A DNA stretch of 64,000 nt from Streptomyces blattellae (GTDB lineage Bacteria; Actinomycetota; Actinomycetes; Streptomycetales; Streptomycetaceae), in the NCBI RefSeq assembly GCF_009709555.1, contig NZ_WJBG01000117.1, forward strand, positions 1-64,000. The letters are read 5' to 3'. The notes beneath the pieces were generated by a model. It was not told the origin of the DNA. It did not search any database and saw only the letters and a program-made list of their open reading frames with translations. Shown one piece after another: positions 45,598-54,855 of the stretch. The translations under genes were made by a program, and so were the position numbers. The stretch's first letter is position 1. Each line of letters starts with the position of its first letter.

Positions 45598-47109
45598 TCA
45601 CTGAGAGCCCCGGAACTCCGGCCCCTCCACGATCAGCCCGGCGACGAGCGCGCCCGACATGCCCGCGTGGGGGAGCCCTCCGCCCGGGTGCGACCAGCCG
45701 CCGACGGTGAACAGGCCCGGTATCGCAGTGTTGTTGGCCGGGCACAGCAGGGTGCCCTCCGCCGCGGCCAGCGCGGGTGCGGGGACGCCACCGCCCTCGG
45801 CGCCGGTCTCCTGACGGGTGTGCTCCGGGGTGCGGACCTCGCGCCACAGCGTCCGCTCGCGCAGCCCGGGCATCGCGCGCTCGGCCTCGGTGACCATCCG
45901 GTCCGCGAAGGCGTCGGCGGCGCCGGGCGCGGTCCAGTCGTGGTGTGTCAGGGACGGCACCGTCGCCGTGAGCACCACGGCTTCGTGGGCGTCGTCGGGA
46001 CGCAGCGCCGCATCGTCCGGCCGGTCGATCCGGACCGTCGGCCGCGCGGACGGCTCACCGAGCCCGAAGAGGGCCAACTCGCCCTCCCGGTCCGGGGTGT
46101 GCACCACCGTGCGGTGCGCGGCCGACGTCTCCCGTCCTCCGCGCAGTGCCAGGCAGACCACGACCCGGCCGGCTGACATGCCCTCGGGGTGGGGTTCGAC
46201 CGCCTCCGGGGGGTACAGCTCACGGCCGCCCGTCAGATCGCCCAGACGCCACGGTCCGTTGCCGACGACCGTGTCCGCCGCCGCCATGCTCCCGTCGGCG
46301 AGTGCCACGCCCGCCGCCCGGCCGTCCTTCTCGACCAGCCCGGTGACCTCGGCACCGAAGTGGAACTCGACCCTGCGGGCCAGACAGCGCTCGTACACCG
46401 CGCGGGCCAACTCCCGCATGCCCCCGCGGACATACCAGGTCCCGAAGGCATGCTCCATGTAGGGCAGCACGGCCGCGCTCGCCGGGGCGACCCGCGGATC
46501 CAGGCCGTAGGCGAGCGCGTGGCTCTCCAGCAGCGCGGTGAGCCGGGGGTCGCGCAGCTCCCAGGCGGCGACCTCGGCGAGGGTGCCGGCCCGGCGGGTG
46601 CGCAGCAGCCGCTTGTGCGGGACCGCCGGGTAGGGCTCGCGCTCGGCCAGCACCGGCCAGTTCGGCCACAGGGGCTCCTCCAGGAGCGGCCGGCGCGTGC
46701 GGTCCCAGGCCTCGCGGGCCCGGACCAGGAAGTCGCCCCAGCGGGAGCCCGCGCCGGCGCCCAGCGCATCGTCCAGCGCCGCGACGACGCCCGCGCGTGA
46801 GGCGTTCGGCAGGGACGCCTCGGTGCCGTCCGCGAAGACGTGCCGCGCCGACGGGTCGACCTGGGTCAGCTCGACGCACGCCTCCAGCGGCTCCTTGCCG
46901 GTCTTGAGGAACAGATCGCGGTAGACCGCGGGCAGCGGCAGCGTCCCGGGGCCGGTGTCGAAGGCGAACCCGTCGCGTTCGATGCGGCGCACCGCACCGC
47001 CGTACGTCTCCGTGCGCTCGTACACCGCCACCCGGTGGCCCGCGACGGCCAGCCGGGCGGCTGCCGCCAGTGCGCCCATCCCGGCGCCGATCACCGCAAT
47101 CCGTGCCAT
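45598..47109 (-). CDS. Phytoene desaturase-like FAD oxidoreductase
   Basis: A 503-residue flavoprotein of the CrtI / amine oxidase family. IAVIGAGMGALAAAARLAVAG and VYERTETYGGAVRRIERDGFAFDTGPGTLPLP form the FAD domain; the second FAD segment is GLFTVGGWSHPGGGLPHAG near the C-terminus. It is a desaturase/oxidase candidate with an unknown substrate; no crtB or crtE lies nearby. The start at 47109 is the conserved MARIAVIGAG; the long open frame upstream is GC bias. Confidence 0.92.
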   Translation of the reverse strand: MARIAVIGAGMGALAAAARLAVAGHRVAVYERTETYGGAVRRIERDGFAFDTGPGTLPLPAVYRDLFLKTGKEPLEACVELTQVDPSARHVFADGTEASLPNASRAGVVAALDDALGAGAGSRWGDFLVRAREAWDRTRRPLLEEPLWPNWPVLAEREPYPAVPHKRLLRTRRAGTLAEVAAWELRDPRLTALLESHALAYGLDPRVAPASAAVLPYMEHAFGTWYVRGGMRELARAVYERCLARRVEFHFGAEVTGLVEKDGRAAGVALADGSMAAADTVVGNGPWRLGDLTGGRELYPPEAVEPHPEGMSAGRVVVCLALRGGRETSAAHRTVVHTPDREGELALFGLGEPSARPTVRIDRPDDAALRPDDAHEAVVLTATVPSLTHHDWTAPGAADAFADRMVTEAERAMPGLRERTLWREVRTPEHTRQETGAEGGGVPAPALAAAEGTLLCPANNTAIPGLFTVGGWSHPGGGLPHAGMSGALVAGLIVEGPEFRGSQ

Positions 47110-47627
47110 GCGAGGGACTGTATCGGCTGCCACTGACAATCCGCCCGCGGGGCTGTGACCAGGAGCGTTCCAGCGCGGTCGGCCTTGGCGCGGCGCCAGG
47201 GGGAGTACGGACACGGAGGTGATCGTGACCAGGCGGGGACGGGGCGTCCTGGGCGGCAGTGCGCAGGACTGAGTATCCGTACCTAGTGAGTGAGATGAGT
47301 ATGCGCGCGGATGGGGCCCGGCCTGCGTGAACGAGAGAGTGGAGGCACGGAGAGGGGCACGGCTCCGGTACCGGCGGCACGGGGCGCCGGAACGGAGCGG
47401 CCCACGATCCGCTCCTTCCGTCGGCCGCGGTCGGCGGGAGCGAGACGGGGGACCCGGGGGAACGACCGAAACGGGGTCCAACGGGGGACACGGGGGACAA
47501 CGGGGGAGCAGGAGGAAGCGCCGGTTCGATGGTGGCCCGCGGGGGACGCGGCCATATCGGACCGGCGCTTTCCATTGCGCCGCCCCACTGCCTTCCGCCG
47601 CGCCGCCCACTTGCCTGCCGTGACGGT
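47110..47627. other. 518-bp intergenic region with G-run cluster
   Basis: No gene is supported. It contains GAGTATCCGTACC and GATGAGTATGC near 47271-47305, an imperfect repeat that could be an operator or promoter for the desaturase-like gene, and six runs of 4-5 G between 47447 and 47506, including the direct repeat ACGGGGGAC. Open frames on the minus strand here are Pro/Arg-rich and lack a ribosome site. Confidence 0.6.
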
Positions 47628-48257
47628 CTACGCCCTGCCGCGCACGCGTCCCTGGAGCAGCCGCGAGAGTGCCGCGTGCACGTCGTCCAGCGACCGTTCC
47701 GGCTGGAAGGCCTGCCAGTCCAGCGCGGCCACCAGCACCATGCCGACCAACGCGGACGCGGTCAGCGGGATGTCGGTCTCGTCGCTGACCTCGCCGCTCT
47801 CGATGCCCGCACGCAGCACGTCCTCAACGACCGCCACCGCCTGCTGCCGTACCACCATCAGGGTGGACTGCCAGGACCGGTTGGTGCGCCACAGCTCGGC
47901 CACGTACAGCTGGGTGAACGCCGGATAGCGGTCGATGAAGACGAGGCCGGCCCGGATCATCGCGTCGAGCGCGTCGACCCTGGTGCCGCCCTCCCGGGCC
48001 GTGTTTTCGGCCGCCTCCCGAAGGGAGGCGGTGAGGAGGCCCACGCCGTGCCGCAGCAACTCCTCGAAGAGGACGGACTTACTGGCGAAGTTGTAGTAGA
48101 CCGTGCCCTTCGCGACCCCGGCGCGTTCGGCGATCTCGTCCACGGTGGTGGCGGAGAAGCCCTGCTCGGCGATGAGCGTGACGGCCGCCTCGTAGAGCTT
48201 CTGCCGGGTGGCCTCGCGACGGGTACTGCCGCCCGACGTGGCGCTGCTGCGTTCCAT
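47628..48257 (-). CDS. TetR-family transcriptional regulator
   Basis: A 209-residue repressor-type protein. The N-terminal helix-turn-helix is LIAEQGFSATTVDEIAERAG with VAKGTVYYNFASKSVLFEEL; the C-terminal half should bind a ligand. The ATG at 48257 (MERSSATSGG) is preferred over 48272. It is divergent from a HEPN-domain gene and upstream, on the same strand, of the desaturase-like gene, which it may control. Confidence 0.93.
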   Translation of the reverse strand: MERSSATSGGSTRREATRQKLYEAAVTLIAEQGFSATTVDEIAERAGVAKGTVYYNFASKSVLFEELLRHGVGLLTASLREAAENTAREGGTRVDALDAMIRAGLVFIDRYPAFTQLYVAELWRTNRSWQSTLMVVRQQAVAVVEDVLRAGIESGEVSDETDIPLTASALVGMVLVAALDWQAFQPERSLDDVHAALSRLLQGRVRGRA

Positions 48258-48517
48258 GGCCCCGATTCTCACAGGAGCCGTCCCGGAGGAGTCACCGCAG
48301 GGCTCACAGGGTCAGCTCTCCCGGTCGAGGCCGGGTCGAGGTCGGTGACACCGGCGACGTGCGCGCCGACCCGGCGTACCGTCGCCATCCGATTCGGCAG
48401 CCCGAACTGTCGATCGAAGCAAAAGTCCAGGTCAGAACGGATTGTCAGTGCCATACCTCACGATGGGCACATACGGCACCTCATAGCGTGCCGACCACAG
48501 ACGACAGGAGGTTCGTC

Positions 48518-49084
48518 ATGGCCAGCTATCACGCAGCAGCCGCCCGCCGGCGCCGCGCCACCGGCCCTGCCCCCTCACTGACCGGCCCGGCGAGCGACGT
48601 GCACCCCGTACTGCGCCGGGCCACGGCCCCGCCCGCCGCCCTCGACCTGCTCGCCCAGGCCCGTGCCGGACTGGACGAGGCCGCCGTCCTGGAAACGCCG
48701 AACGAGCGCTATGCGACGGCCCACCTCGCCGCCCTGCGCACCGCCGCCGCCGTGCTCGCCGCGCGGGGGCGCCCGGAGCCCGCGTCGCGACGCCGGGCGC
48801 GCATCAGGAGCGCCTGGGAAGTGCTCCCCGAAATCGCGCCCGAGCTCACCGAATGGAGCGCCCTGTTCGCCTCCGGGGCCCGGCGCCGTGCCCGGGCCGA
48901 GGCCGGTATCCAGGGCGCGGCCACCCGCCGCGACGCCGACGACCTGATACGCGACGTGGCGATGTTTCTCCGCCTGGTCGAGCGGATGCTGGTCCTCCAG
49001 CCGGTCCTCCCACACCCACGTCAGGACGGGGACCGGCCGGAGGAGGACCGGGCCGCGCCACGGGACATGCCGGACGCGGGCTGA
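48518..49084 (+). CDS. SAV_6107-type HEPN-domain protein
   Basis: A 188-residue helical protein. After the basic MASYHAAAARRRRATG, it is a four-helix HEPN-like bundle (LDLLAQARAGLDEAAVLETP, RYATAHLAALRTAAAVLAARG, and DADDLIRDVAMFLRLVERML). The Rx4-6H motif of HEPN RNases is not present, so a toxin-type RNase activity is not supported. The ATG at 48518 follows AGGAGG by 6 bases. Families like this are widespread in Streptomyces but uncharacterised. Confidence 0.85.
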   Translation: MASYHAAAARRRRATGPAPSLTGPASDVHPVLRRATAPPAALDLLAQARAGLDEAAVLETPNERYATAHLAALRTAAAVLAARGRPEPASRRRARIRSAWEVLPEIAPELTEWSALFASGARRRARAEAGIQGAATRRDADDLIRDVAMFLRLVERMLVLQPVLPHPRQDGDRPEEDRAAPRDMPDAG

Positions 49085-49417
49085 CAGGGGCTGGTGCGTG
49101 GCATGGCAGGACCTCGCGTTTCTGCCGGGGCGGGCGCGGCACAGCACCGTGGGTTCCTGCCCGGCGCCGCAGAGCACCGCGGGTTCCTGTCGGCGGCGCA
49201 GAGCACCGCGGGTTCCTGCCCGGCGCCGCACGGCACGACGTGCCCAGGAGCCCGGCGCACAGCGCAGCACAGTGCCCGGCACCGCAGTGACCAGGTGTGG
49301 CGCCGGAGGCAATAGGGTGGAAGCGCCTGACGCCTCCCTTCTCCCGTCGCCGGGGCCGGGGAGGCAGCCCGTTCGCTCCGCCGCGTGAGGCGGTGCCGCG
49401 CCGAGGAGTCAACTGCC
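49085..49417. other. Intergenic region with 30-bp tandem repeat
   Basis: A 333-bp region before the methyltransferase. It holds the three-unit repeat at 49134-49237, and no gene is supported. Multiple frames across it are open only because of the 30-bp (10-codon) period. Confidence 0.6.
49134..49237. repeat. Three-and-a-half 30-bp tandem repeats
   Basis: The unit GCGCCGCAGAGCACCGCGGG continuing TTCCTGCCCG recurs at 49134-49163, 49164-49193, 49194-49222 and, in part, to 49237, with a few substitutions. Confidence 0.88.
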
Positions 49418-50242
49418 GTGTCGGACCCGATGCGCCCGCCCGTCTCCCACCGCCCCGAATCGACGCCGCTGCGCTCCGACCCCTCTCGCCCCCGTGGCTC
49501 GCTCCGTACCGCCGTGGTCTGGGAGGTCCTCCAGGACGCGCTCGACCGCCGGGCGAAGGCCACGGGCCGGCAGGCGCTGGACGTCCTCGACACCGGCGGC
49601 GGCAGCGGCAACTTCGCGGTGCCCGTGGCCCGCCTCGGCCATCGCGTCACCGTCGTCGACCCCAGCCCGAACGCCCTGTTCGCCCTGGAGCGCCGCGCCG
49701 CCGAGGCCGGCGTCGCCGATCGTGTGCAGGGCGTGCAGGGCGACGTCCACGGCCTCTTCGACGTGGTCGAGCGGGGCGGCTACGACGTCGTGCTGTGCCA
49801 CGGCGTCCTGGAGTACGTGGACGACCCGGCCGAGGGCGTCCGCAACGCCGTGGCCGCCCTGCGCTCCGATGGCGTCCTGAGCCTGCTCGCCGCCGGCCTC
49901 GGCGGTGCCGTGCTCGCGCGGGCGCTCGCCGGGCACTTCAAGGAAGCCCAGCAGGCCCTCGACGACCCGGACGGCCGCTGGGGCGCCGGCGACCCCATGC
50001 CGCGCCGCTTCACCGCACACCAGCTCACCGATCTGGTCGAGGCCGCGGGCCTGAGCGTGGGCGCCGTGCACGGCGTACGCGTCTTCGCCGACCTCGTCCC
50101 CGGCGTGCTCGTGGACACCGAGCCCGGCGCCCTGGACGCCCTGCTCAGGCTGGAGGCCGCGGCCGCCGAGCTCGCGGCGTTCCACTCCGTGGCCACGCAG
50201 CTTCATGTGCTCGGTGAGACCCAGGGTGCGGTCGATGCCTGA
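49418..50242 (+). CDS. SAM-dependent class I methyltransferase
   Basis: A 274-residue Rossmann-fold methyltransferase. VLDTGGGSGNFAVPVARLG is the SAM-binding motif I, VTVVDPSPNAL motif post I, and YDVVLCHGVLEYVDDPAEG motif III. The GLGGAVLARALAGHF segment suggests a small-molecule or tRNA target of the SmtA/CmoM type, but the substrate is unclear. The GTG at 49418 has GAGGAG about eight bases upstream; the frame upstream to 49385 has no site. It precedes DUF3040 near the division cluster in Streptomyces, as I remember. Confidence 0.9.
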   Translation: MSDPMRPPVSHRPESTPLRSDPSRPRGSLRTAVVWEVLQDALDRRAKATGRQALDVLDTGGGSGNFAVPVARLGHRVTVVDPSPNALFALERRAAEAGVADRVQGVQGDVHGLFDVVERGGYDVVLCHGVLEYVDDPAEGVRNAVAALRSDGVLSLLAAGLGGAVLARALAGHFKEAQQALDDPDGRWGAGDPMPRRFTAHQLTDLVEAAGLSVGAVHGVRVFADLVPGVLVDTEPGALDALLRLEAAAAELAAFHSVATQLHVLGETQGAVDA

Positions 50243-50518
50243 GCTTCTCCCGTGGTGAGTCGCTGATCAGGGACTTGGCTGCAGATGGAGTACGCCACAG
50301 GCCCCCCGATCGGGCGCTCTGCGCCGTATGATCGAGGGAGACCGCCTGGCATGACGGGTCGGCTGCTGGGGAATGGAAGCCTCAGTGGGCCGGGACGGCC
50401 ATGACAGATTCCGGTTGGCCAATTGGCGTAGAGGGGCGGGTTTCACGGGGGCGATTCCCTGCCTATCCTGAAGGGACCCCCCGGGTCGCCCCGGCGACTG
50501 CACGATGAGGAGGACTCC

Positions 50519-50917
50519 GTGCCGCTCTCGGAGCACGAGCAGCGCATGCTCGAGCAGATGGAGCGAGCGCTGTACGCCGAAGATCCCAAGTTCGCGACAG
50601 CGCTTGAGGGAAGCGGGCTGCGCACGTACACCCGGCGACGGGTCTACCAGGCGGTCGCGGGCTTCCTCGTAGGTATCGCGCTCCTCATGGCAGGAGTCGT
50701 CGCCAAGCAGGTCTGGCTCAGTGTGGTGGGCTTCCTCGTCATGCTGGGCTGTGCGGTACTCGCCGTGACCGGCTGGCGCAAGGCTCCCAAGCCGGGCGAA
50801 CAGCCCGCCGCGGATGCCCAGCAGGCCGGCCGTCAGGGACGGCAGCGGCGCTCCATGATGGACCGTATCGAACAGCGTTGGCAGCGCCGCCGCGACGAAC
50901 AGGGCGGCGGCCATTAG
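50519..50917 (+). CDS. DUF3040 two-helix membrane protein
   Basis: A 132-residue protein. The N-terminal motif PLSEHEQRMLEQMERALYAE and DPKFATAL define DUF3040; two membrane helices follow (VYQAVAGFLVGIALLMAGVV and VWLSVVGFLVMLGCAVLAV), and a basic C-terminus (RQRRSMMDRIEQRWQRRRDE) ends it. The GTG at 50519 follows GAGGAGG by six bases. DUF3040 proteins are restricted to actinobacteria and lie near division genes, so a cell-envelope or septation role is plausible but not shown here. Confidence 0.92.
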   Translation: MPLSEHEQRMLEQMERALYAEDPKFATALEGSGLRTYTRRRVYQAVAGFLVGIALLMAGVVAKQVWLSVVGFLVMLGCAVLAVTGWRKAPKPGEQPAADAQQAGRQGRQRRSMMDRIEQRWQRRRDEQGGGH

Positions 50918-50946
50918 CTTCACGCCCAGGACTCTTCAGAGCATGG

Positions 50947-50986
50947 CGTGAGGGGGTGACCACCATCGGGTGGTCACCCCCTCACG
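50947..50986 (+). terminator. Strong terminator after DUF3040
   Basis: An 18-bp perfect stem (50947-50964 with 50969-50986) with a 4-nt loop ATCG stands 29 bases after the DUF3040 stop. It is symmetric and could also act on the converging transcript. Confidence 0.9.
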
Positions 50987-51017
50987 TATGCCCTCCTACC
51001 CCGGTACAGCAAGCGGT

Positions 51018-51063
51018 AGGGCCCCGCCTTCCGAGGCGCTGAGGCTTCGGAAGGCGGGGCCCT
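51018..51063 (-). terminator. Second hairpin, facing the transglutaminase gene
   Basis: A 17-bp perfect stem (AGGGCCCCGCCTTCCGA at 51018, complement at 51047) with a 12-nt loop, between the convergent genes and nearer the minus-strand stop at 51110. The two hairpins together insulate the two operons. Confidence 0.88.
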
Positions 51064-51109
51064 GGGGAGCAGATTCAGCCAGGTTCCGCGACCGGGCGCG
51101 GCCCGGTTC

Positions 51110-53494
51110 TCAGCTCTGCTGCCGCGACGGCTTGCGCAGGGTCGGTCGTGCCGCCGCCGCGCGTGCCGTGAAGCGCGTCCACCAGGCCGACGCCGCCCAC
51201 ACCACCCGTACGGTCGACCGCGGAGCGAACAGCGCGCGCAGCCTCGTGCCGCGGTCGACGGTGCTCCGCAGGGCGCCGATCACCCCGCGGACGTCGTCCG
51301 CGAGGCCCGCCATCGGGCGCGGGTGCGGGGCATAGAGCACCTGTTCCACCGCGTCCGCCACCCGGTGCACCGCAGCCTCGGCCGTTGGATCGAGATGACC
51401 GAGCCGGACGATACGGGCTGCCGCCTTGCGTGGAGTCTGCGACTCGTCCGGCGCGATGCCGAAGTCCCAGGCCGTGTCCGTCAGTTCCTGCCAGACCGAG
51501 AGGGTGTGCAGCGCCGCGCCGGCCTCGCTGCGGCCGTGCGCCCCCAGCCGTACGGCCCGGATGCGCAGCCGCAGCAGCATCGGCGCCAGAGGGATCGCCA
51601 ACGCCGCGAGCCCGCCGAGGATCCAGGCCAGCACGACGTACCACTTCGGGCCGTCGCCGCCACTGCTCAGTGCGGCCGCCTGGGATTCGCTCGGGCAGGC
51701 CTCCAGCCTCTTCTGCTCCGCCGTGCAGGACTCGCTGGTCGACGGCGACGCGGACGGCGCGGCGCTCGCGGACTGGCTCGGCTGCGTCACGTCCGGAAGC
51801 GTGCTGCCGGGGGCCTCCGGCTGCGTGTACTCGGGCGTCGTACCCCGCGTGGGCGTCGGCTCGAAGCGGGTCCAGCCCACCCCCTCGAAGTACAGCTCGG
51901 GCCAGGCGTGCGCGTCCCTCAGCGACACCGACACCGAACCGTCCGCCTGCGGCGAACCGGGTGCGAAGCCCACCGCCACCCGGGCGGGTATGTCCAGGCT
52001 GCGGGCCATCGCCGCCATCGCGAAGGAGAAGTGGACGCAGAAGCCCTGCTTGTCCCGCAGGAAGCGGGCGATCGCCGTGGAGCCGCTGCCGACCTCGACC
52101 TGGGTGTCGTACTGGAAGCCGCCGGTCAGCGAGAAGTAGTCCTGGAGCTTGACCGCCTCCTCGTAGTGGTTCTGCGAGCCTTCGGTGACCTCGCGGGCGG
52201 TCTCGGACACCACCGCCGGCAGCGACTCCGGCAGGTCGGTGTACTCGCGCTTCAGGGCCGCGTCGGGCTCCGGGGCCGAGGCCAGCTGGTCCGCCGTCGG
52301 CTGCACGTCGAGGCTCGTCACCTCGTATGTCTCACCGCGGGTGTTCTGGCCGTCGTCGCCGACCAGGGTCATGCCCACGGGTTCGTATCGCCAGTTGCCC
52401 TCGATGTCGACGCTGCTCGGCGGGTACGGCATCGGCAGCCAGTCCTGGGCGTACGAGTCGGCCGCGGTGATACGGGTCTGCACCTCCGAGCGCCGGACGT
52501 CGGCCCCGAGGCCGGGCGGCGTCGGGAGCTCCTCCGGCACCGCGACGATGTCGCGCCGGGACGGCCTCCAGGTGGTGCCGTCGAATTCGTCCAGGGACAC
52601 GATCCGCAGATACTGGGCCGGGGCGTCTTCCGGGACCGTGCGCAGGGACATGACCTCGCGGTCCTCTTCCACGTTCAGACTGTCGCGCAGGGAGACCAGC
52701 GGGTTGACCGCGGAGATCGTGCCGCCGTCCCCGTTGCCGGAGCCGACGCCCGTCCCGGTGCCGTCCAGCAGGCCGCCGTTCATCGAGGGCAGGGCGAGCG
52801 GCACCACCAGGGCGAGACCGAGCGCGAACACGCCGATTCGTCTGCCGGTGCGGATCGGCGCCACCGCGCCGCCGGCCGCCACGCCCGGGGCGCGCGGGGC
52901 CCCGGCGAAGACCCGGCCCCACTGGGAGAGCCGGTCACGTCCCTCGGCGAGGAGCAGCGTCAGGTAACCCGCGGCGGCGACCACGAACCACAGCCAGTCG
53001 GCGTCGCCGTCGGACAGCCCCGCCGCCACCGAGTACAGCGCGAGCAGCGGCAGCCCGGCCGGGGCCGCGCTGCGGAACGTCACCGCGATGATGTCCACCG
53101 TCAGCCCGATGATCAGGACACCGCCGACCAGCATCAACCGGATGCCGGGGTTCAGCGGCGCTGGGATCGAGTAGCGGTTGATGTCGTCCGCGCCCTCTTG
53201 GAGCAGCACGCCGAACTGCTGGAAGGCCTCCGGTCCGGGGATCAGGCCGACGAGGGCCTGCTCACGGACGAAGACGAGGGTCAGCAGCAACAGCGTGACC
53301 AGCATCTGCGCGGCCACGGTCAGCGGCCGGGCCAGTGGCACCTGCCGGGCCGCCGCGCCCACGCCCGTCTGGACCGCCAGCAGCATGGCCGCCTGCAGCA
53401 GCCAGCTCTCCGGGTCGACCAGCGGCAACAGGGCGCACGCCGACATCAACGTGGCCGCCCAGGCGCACAGCGCCAGTCGTGCCCGCCCGCTCAT
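51110..53494 (-). CDS. Membrane transglutaminase-like protein (DUF3488/TgpA type)
   Basis: A 794-residue protein. Residues 1-230 or so form about six membrane helices (CAWAATLMSACALLPL, VAAQMLVTLLLLTLVF, LMLVGGVLIIGLTVDIIAV); a large extracellular part follows with a transglutaminase core: Cys in GFCVHFSFAMAAMARSLDIP, His in LRDAHAWPELYFEG and Asp/Glu nearby (GWTRFEPTPTRG). One more membrane helix (WYVVLAWILGGLAALAIPLA) and a cytoplasmic tail (DUF4129-like) end it. The start overlaps the stop of the DUF58 gene by four bases. MoxR-DUF58-transglutaminase sets are thought to act together, substrate unknown. Confidence 0.93.
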   Translation of the reverse strand: MSGRARLALCAWAATLMSACALLPLVDPESWLLQAAMLLAVQTGVGAAARQVPLARPLTVAAQMLVTLLLLTLVFVREQALVGLIPGPEAFQQFGVLLQEGADDINRYSIPAPLNPGIRLMLVGGVLIIGLTVDIIAVTFRSAAPAGLPLLALYSVAAGLSDGDADWLWFVVAAAGYLTLLLAEGRDRLSQWGRVFAGAPRAPGVAAGGAVAPIRTGRRIGVFALGLALVVPLALPSMNGGLLDGTGTGVGSGNGDGGTISAVNPLVSLRDSLNVEEDREVMSLRTVPEDAPAQYLRIVSLDEFDGTTWRPSRRDIVAVPEELPTPPGLGADVRRSEVQTRITAADSYAQDWLPMPYPPSSVDIEGNWRYEPVGMTLVGDDGQNTRGETYEVTSLDVQPTADQLASAPEPDAALKREYTDLPESLPAVVSETAREVTEGSQNHYEEAVKLQDYFSLTGGFQYDTQVEVGSGSTAIARFLRDKQGFCVHFSFAMAAMARSLDIPARVAVGFAPGSPQADGSVSVSLRDAHAWPELYFEGVGWTRFEPTPTRGTTPEYTQPEAPGSTLPDVTQPSQSASAAPSASPSTSESCTAEQKRLEACPSESQAAALSSGGDGPKWYVVLAWILGGLAALAIPLAPMLLRLRIRAVRLGAHGRSEAGAALHTLSVWQELTDTAWDFGIAPDESQTPRKAAARIVRLGHLDPTAEAAVHRVADAVEQVLYAPHPRPMAGLADDVRGVIGALRSTVDRGTRLRALFAPRSTVRVVWAASAWWTRFTARAAAARPTLRKPSRQQS

Positions 53495-54855
53495 GACCGC
53501 CCCTCCCCACCGGCCGCGGCCATACCGGTGCGCTCGCGGTCCGCCTGACGCCACAGTTCGTTCAGCGAAGCGCCCCGCGGCACGCTCACGGCCGTCCAGC
53601 CGGCCTCGCGCAGCATCCGCATCCGCTCCTCGCCACTGTCCAACGGCCCGGGGACATCGGTCGGTTCCCGCACCCACGGGTCACTGTCCAGCACGAAGGC
53701 GACCGCACCTCCGCTGCGCTGGCGCATCTTCGCGACCACCGCGGCCTGTTCGTCGTCGAGGTCGCCGAGAAAGGCCACCAGCAGCCCCTCGTTGCCGCCG
53801 CGCAGCATGTCGTAGGCGCGCGACAGACCCGCGCCGTCCGAGTGGTCGACCACCGCGAGTGTGTCCATCATCAGTCCGGCCGCGTCCGCCGACTCCTGGC
53901 TCGCGCCCGCGAACCCGTCGGCGCCCTCGCCGGGCACCGAGGTGCCGGTGTCCGTCACCAGCCGCACCGAGAAGCCTTGTTCGAGCATGTGCACCAGCAC
54001 GGAAGCCGCGCCGGACACCGCCCACTCGAAGGCCGAGTCGGGGCCCGCGCCTTGATAGGCGAGGCCCCGGGTGTCGAGCAGCACCGTGCAGCGGGAGCGC
54101 TGCGGCTGCTCCTCGCGACGCACCATCAACTCGCCGTAGCGTGCGGTCAGGCGCCAGTGCACCCGGCGCAGATCGTCGCCGTGGCGATACCCGCGCGGGA
54201 TCACGTCGTCCTCGCCGGCCAGTGCCAGCGAGCGCTGCCGCCCGTCGCCGTATCCCTTCGCCTCGCCGCTGAGCCGCACCGGCGCCAGCGCTTCCACGCG
54301 CGGGATGACGGTCAGGGTGTCGTACGTCGAGAACGACCGGGTCAGTTCGCACATGCCGAACGGGTCGGTCAGCCGCAGCTGCAGGGGCCCGAGCGGGTAG
54401 CGGCCGCGCAGGTCGGAGCGGACGCGGTAGGACACCTCACGCCGGCCGCCCGCCTCCACCCGGTCCAGGATGAAGCGGGGGCGCGGGCCGAGGACGTACG
54501 GCACCCGGTCCTGGAGCATCAGCATGCCGGTGGGCAGCCGCGAGACGTTGTCCATCCGCAGATGGACCCGGGCCTCGTCGCCGGCGGGTACGCGCGCGGG
54601 GGCGAGCCGGCGGCTGCCGGCGACCCGGTAGCGGGTGCGGTAGAGCACGGTCGCGCACACCAGGGGCAGCGCGGCCAGCAGCAGGCCGACCCGCAGCAGA
54701 TCGCTCTGCCCGAGGACGTACGCGCAGATCGCCGCCGCCACTCCGGCGGCCAGGAAGGAGCGTCCCCGCGTGGTCAGCCCCGCCAGCGCCGTGCGCACAC
54801 CGCCCTTCTCGCCCTGGCCGTCCTCCGTCGCCTGCGGAGTGCCGCCGGTGGTCAT
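53491..54855 (-). CDS. DUF58 (vWA-like) membrane protein
   Basis: A 454-residue protein. Two membrane helices occur near the N-terminus (GRSFLAAGVAAAICAYVLG and VGLLLAALPLVCATVLY); the DUF58 motif RGYRHGDDLRRVHWRLTARYGELMVRREE lies in the middle, with a vWA-type fold after it. It likely links the MoxR ATPase to the transglutaminase. The ATG at 54855 shares its A with the upstream stop (TGATG); a GTG just before (54858) is the alternative. It overlaps the next gene by four bases. Confidence 0.92.
   Translation of the reverse strand: MTTGGTPQATEDGQGEKGGVRTALAGLTTRGRSFLAAGVAAAICAYVLGQSDLLRVGLLLAALPLVCATVLYRTRYRVAGSRRLAPARVPAGDEARVHLRMDNVSRLPTGMLMLQDRVPYVLGPRPRFILDRVEAGGRREVSYRVRSDLRGRYPLGPLQLRLTDPFGMCELTRSFSTYDTLTVIPRVEALAPVRLSGEAKGYGDGRQRSLALAGEDDVIPRGYRHGDDLRRVHWRLTARYGELMVRREEQPQRSRCTVLLDTRGLAYQGAGPDSAFEWAVSGAASVLVHMLEQGFSVRLVTDTGTSVPGEGADGFAGASQESADAAGLMMDTLAVVDHSDGAGLSRAYDMLRGGNEGLLVAFLGDLDDEQAAVVAKMRQRSGGAVAFVLDSDPWVREPTDVPGPLDSGEERMRMLREAGWTAVSVPRGASLNELWRQADRERTGMAAAGGEGRS

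Noticed and set aside
47110..47610. N-terminal extension of the desaturase-like protein by 167 residues
   Set aside because: The family starts at MARIAVIGAG; the extension is Pro/Arg-rich with no ribosome site and crosses a G-run cluster.
48518..49084. HEPN toxin of a HEPN/MNT toxin-antitoxin pair
   Set aside because: The Rx4-6H catalytic motif is absent and no MNT nucleotidyltransferase gene is adjacent.
51323..53548. 741-codon plus-strand open frame opposite the transglutaminase gene
   Set aside because: It is antisense to a gene with clear catalytic motifs and has Arg/Gly-rich composition typical of GC-bias shadows.
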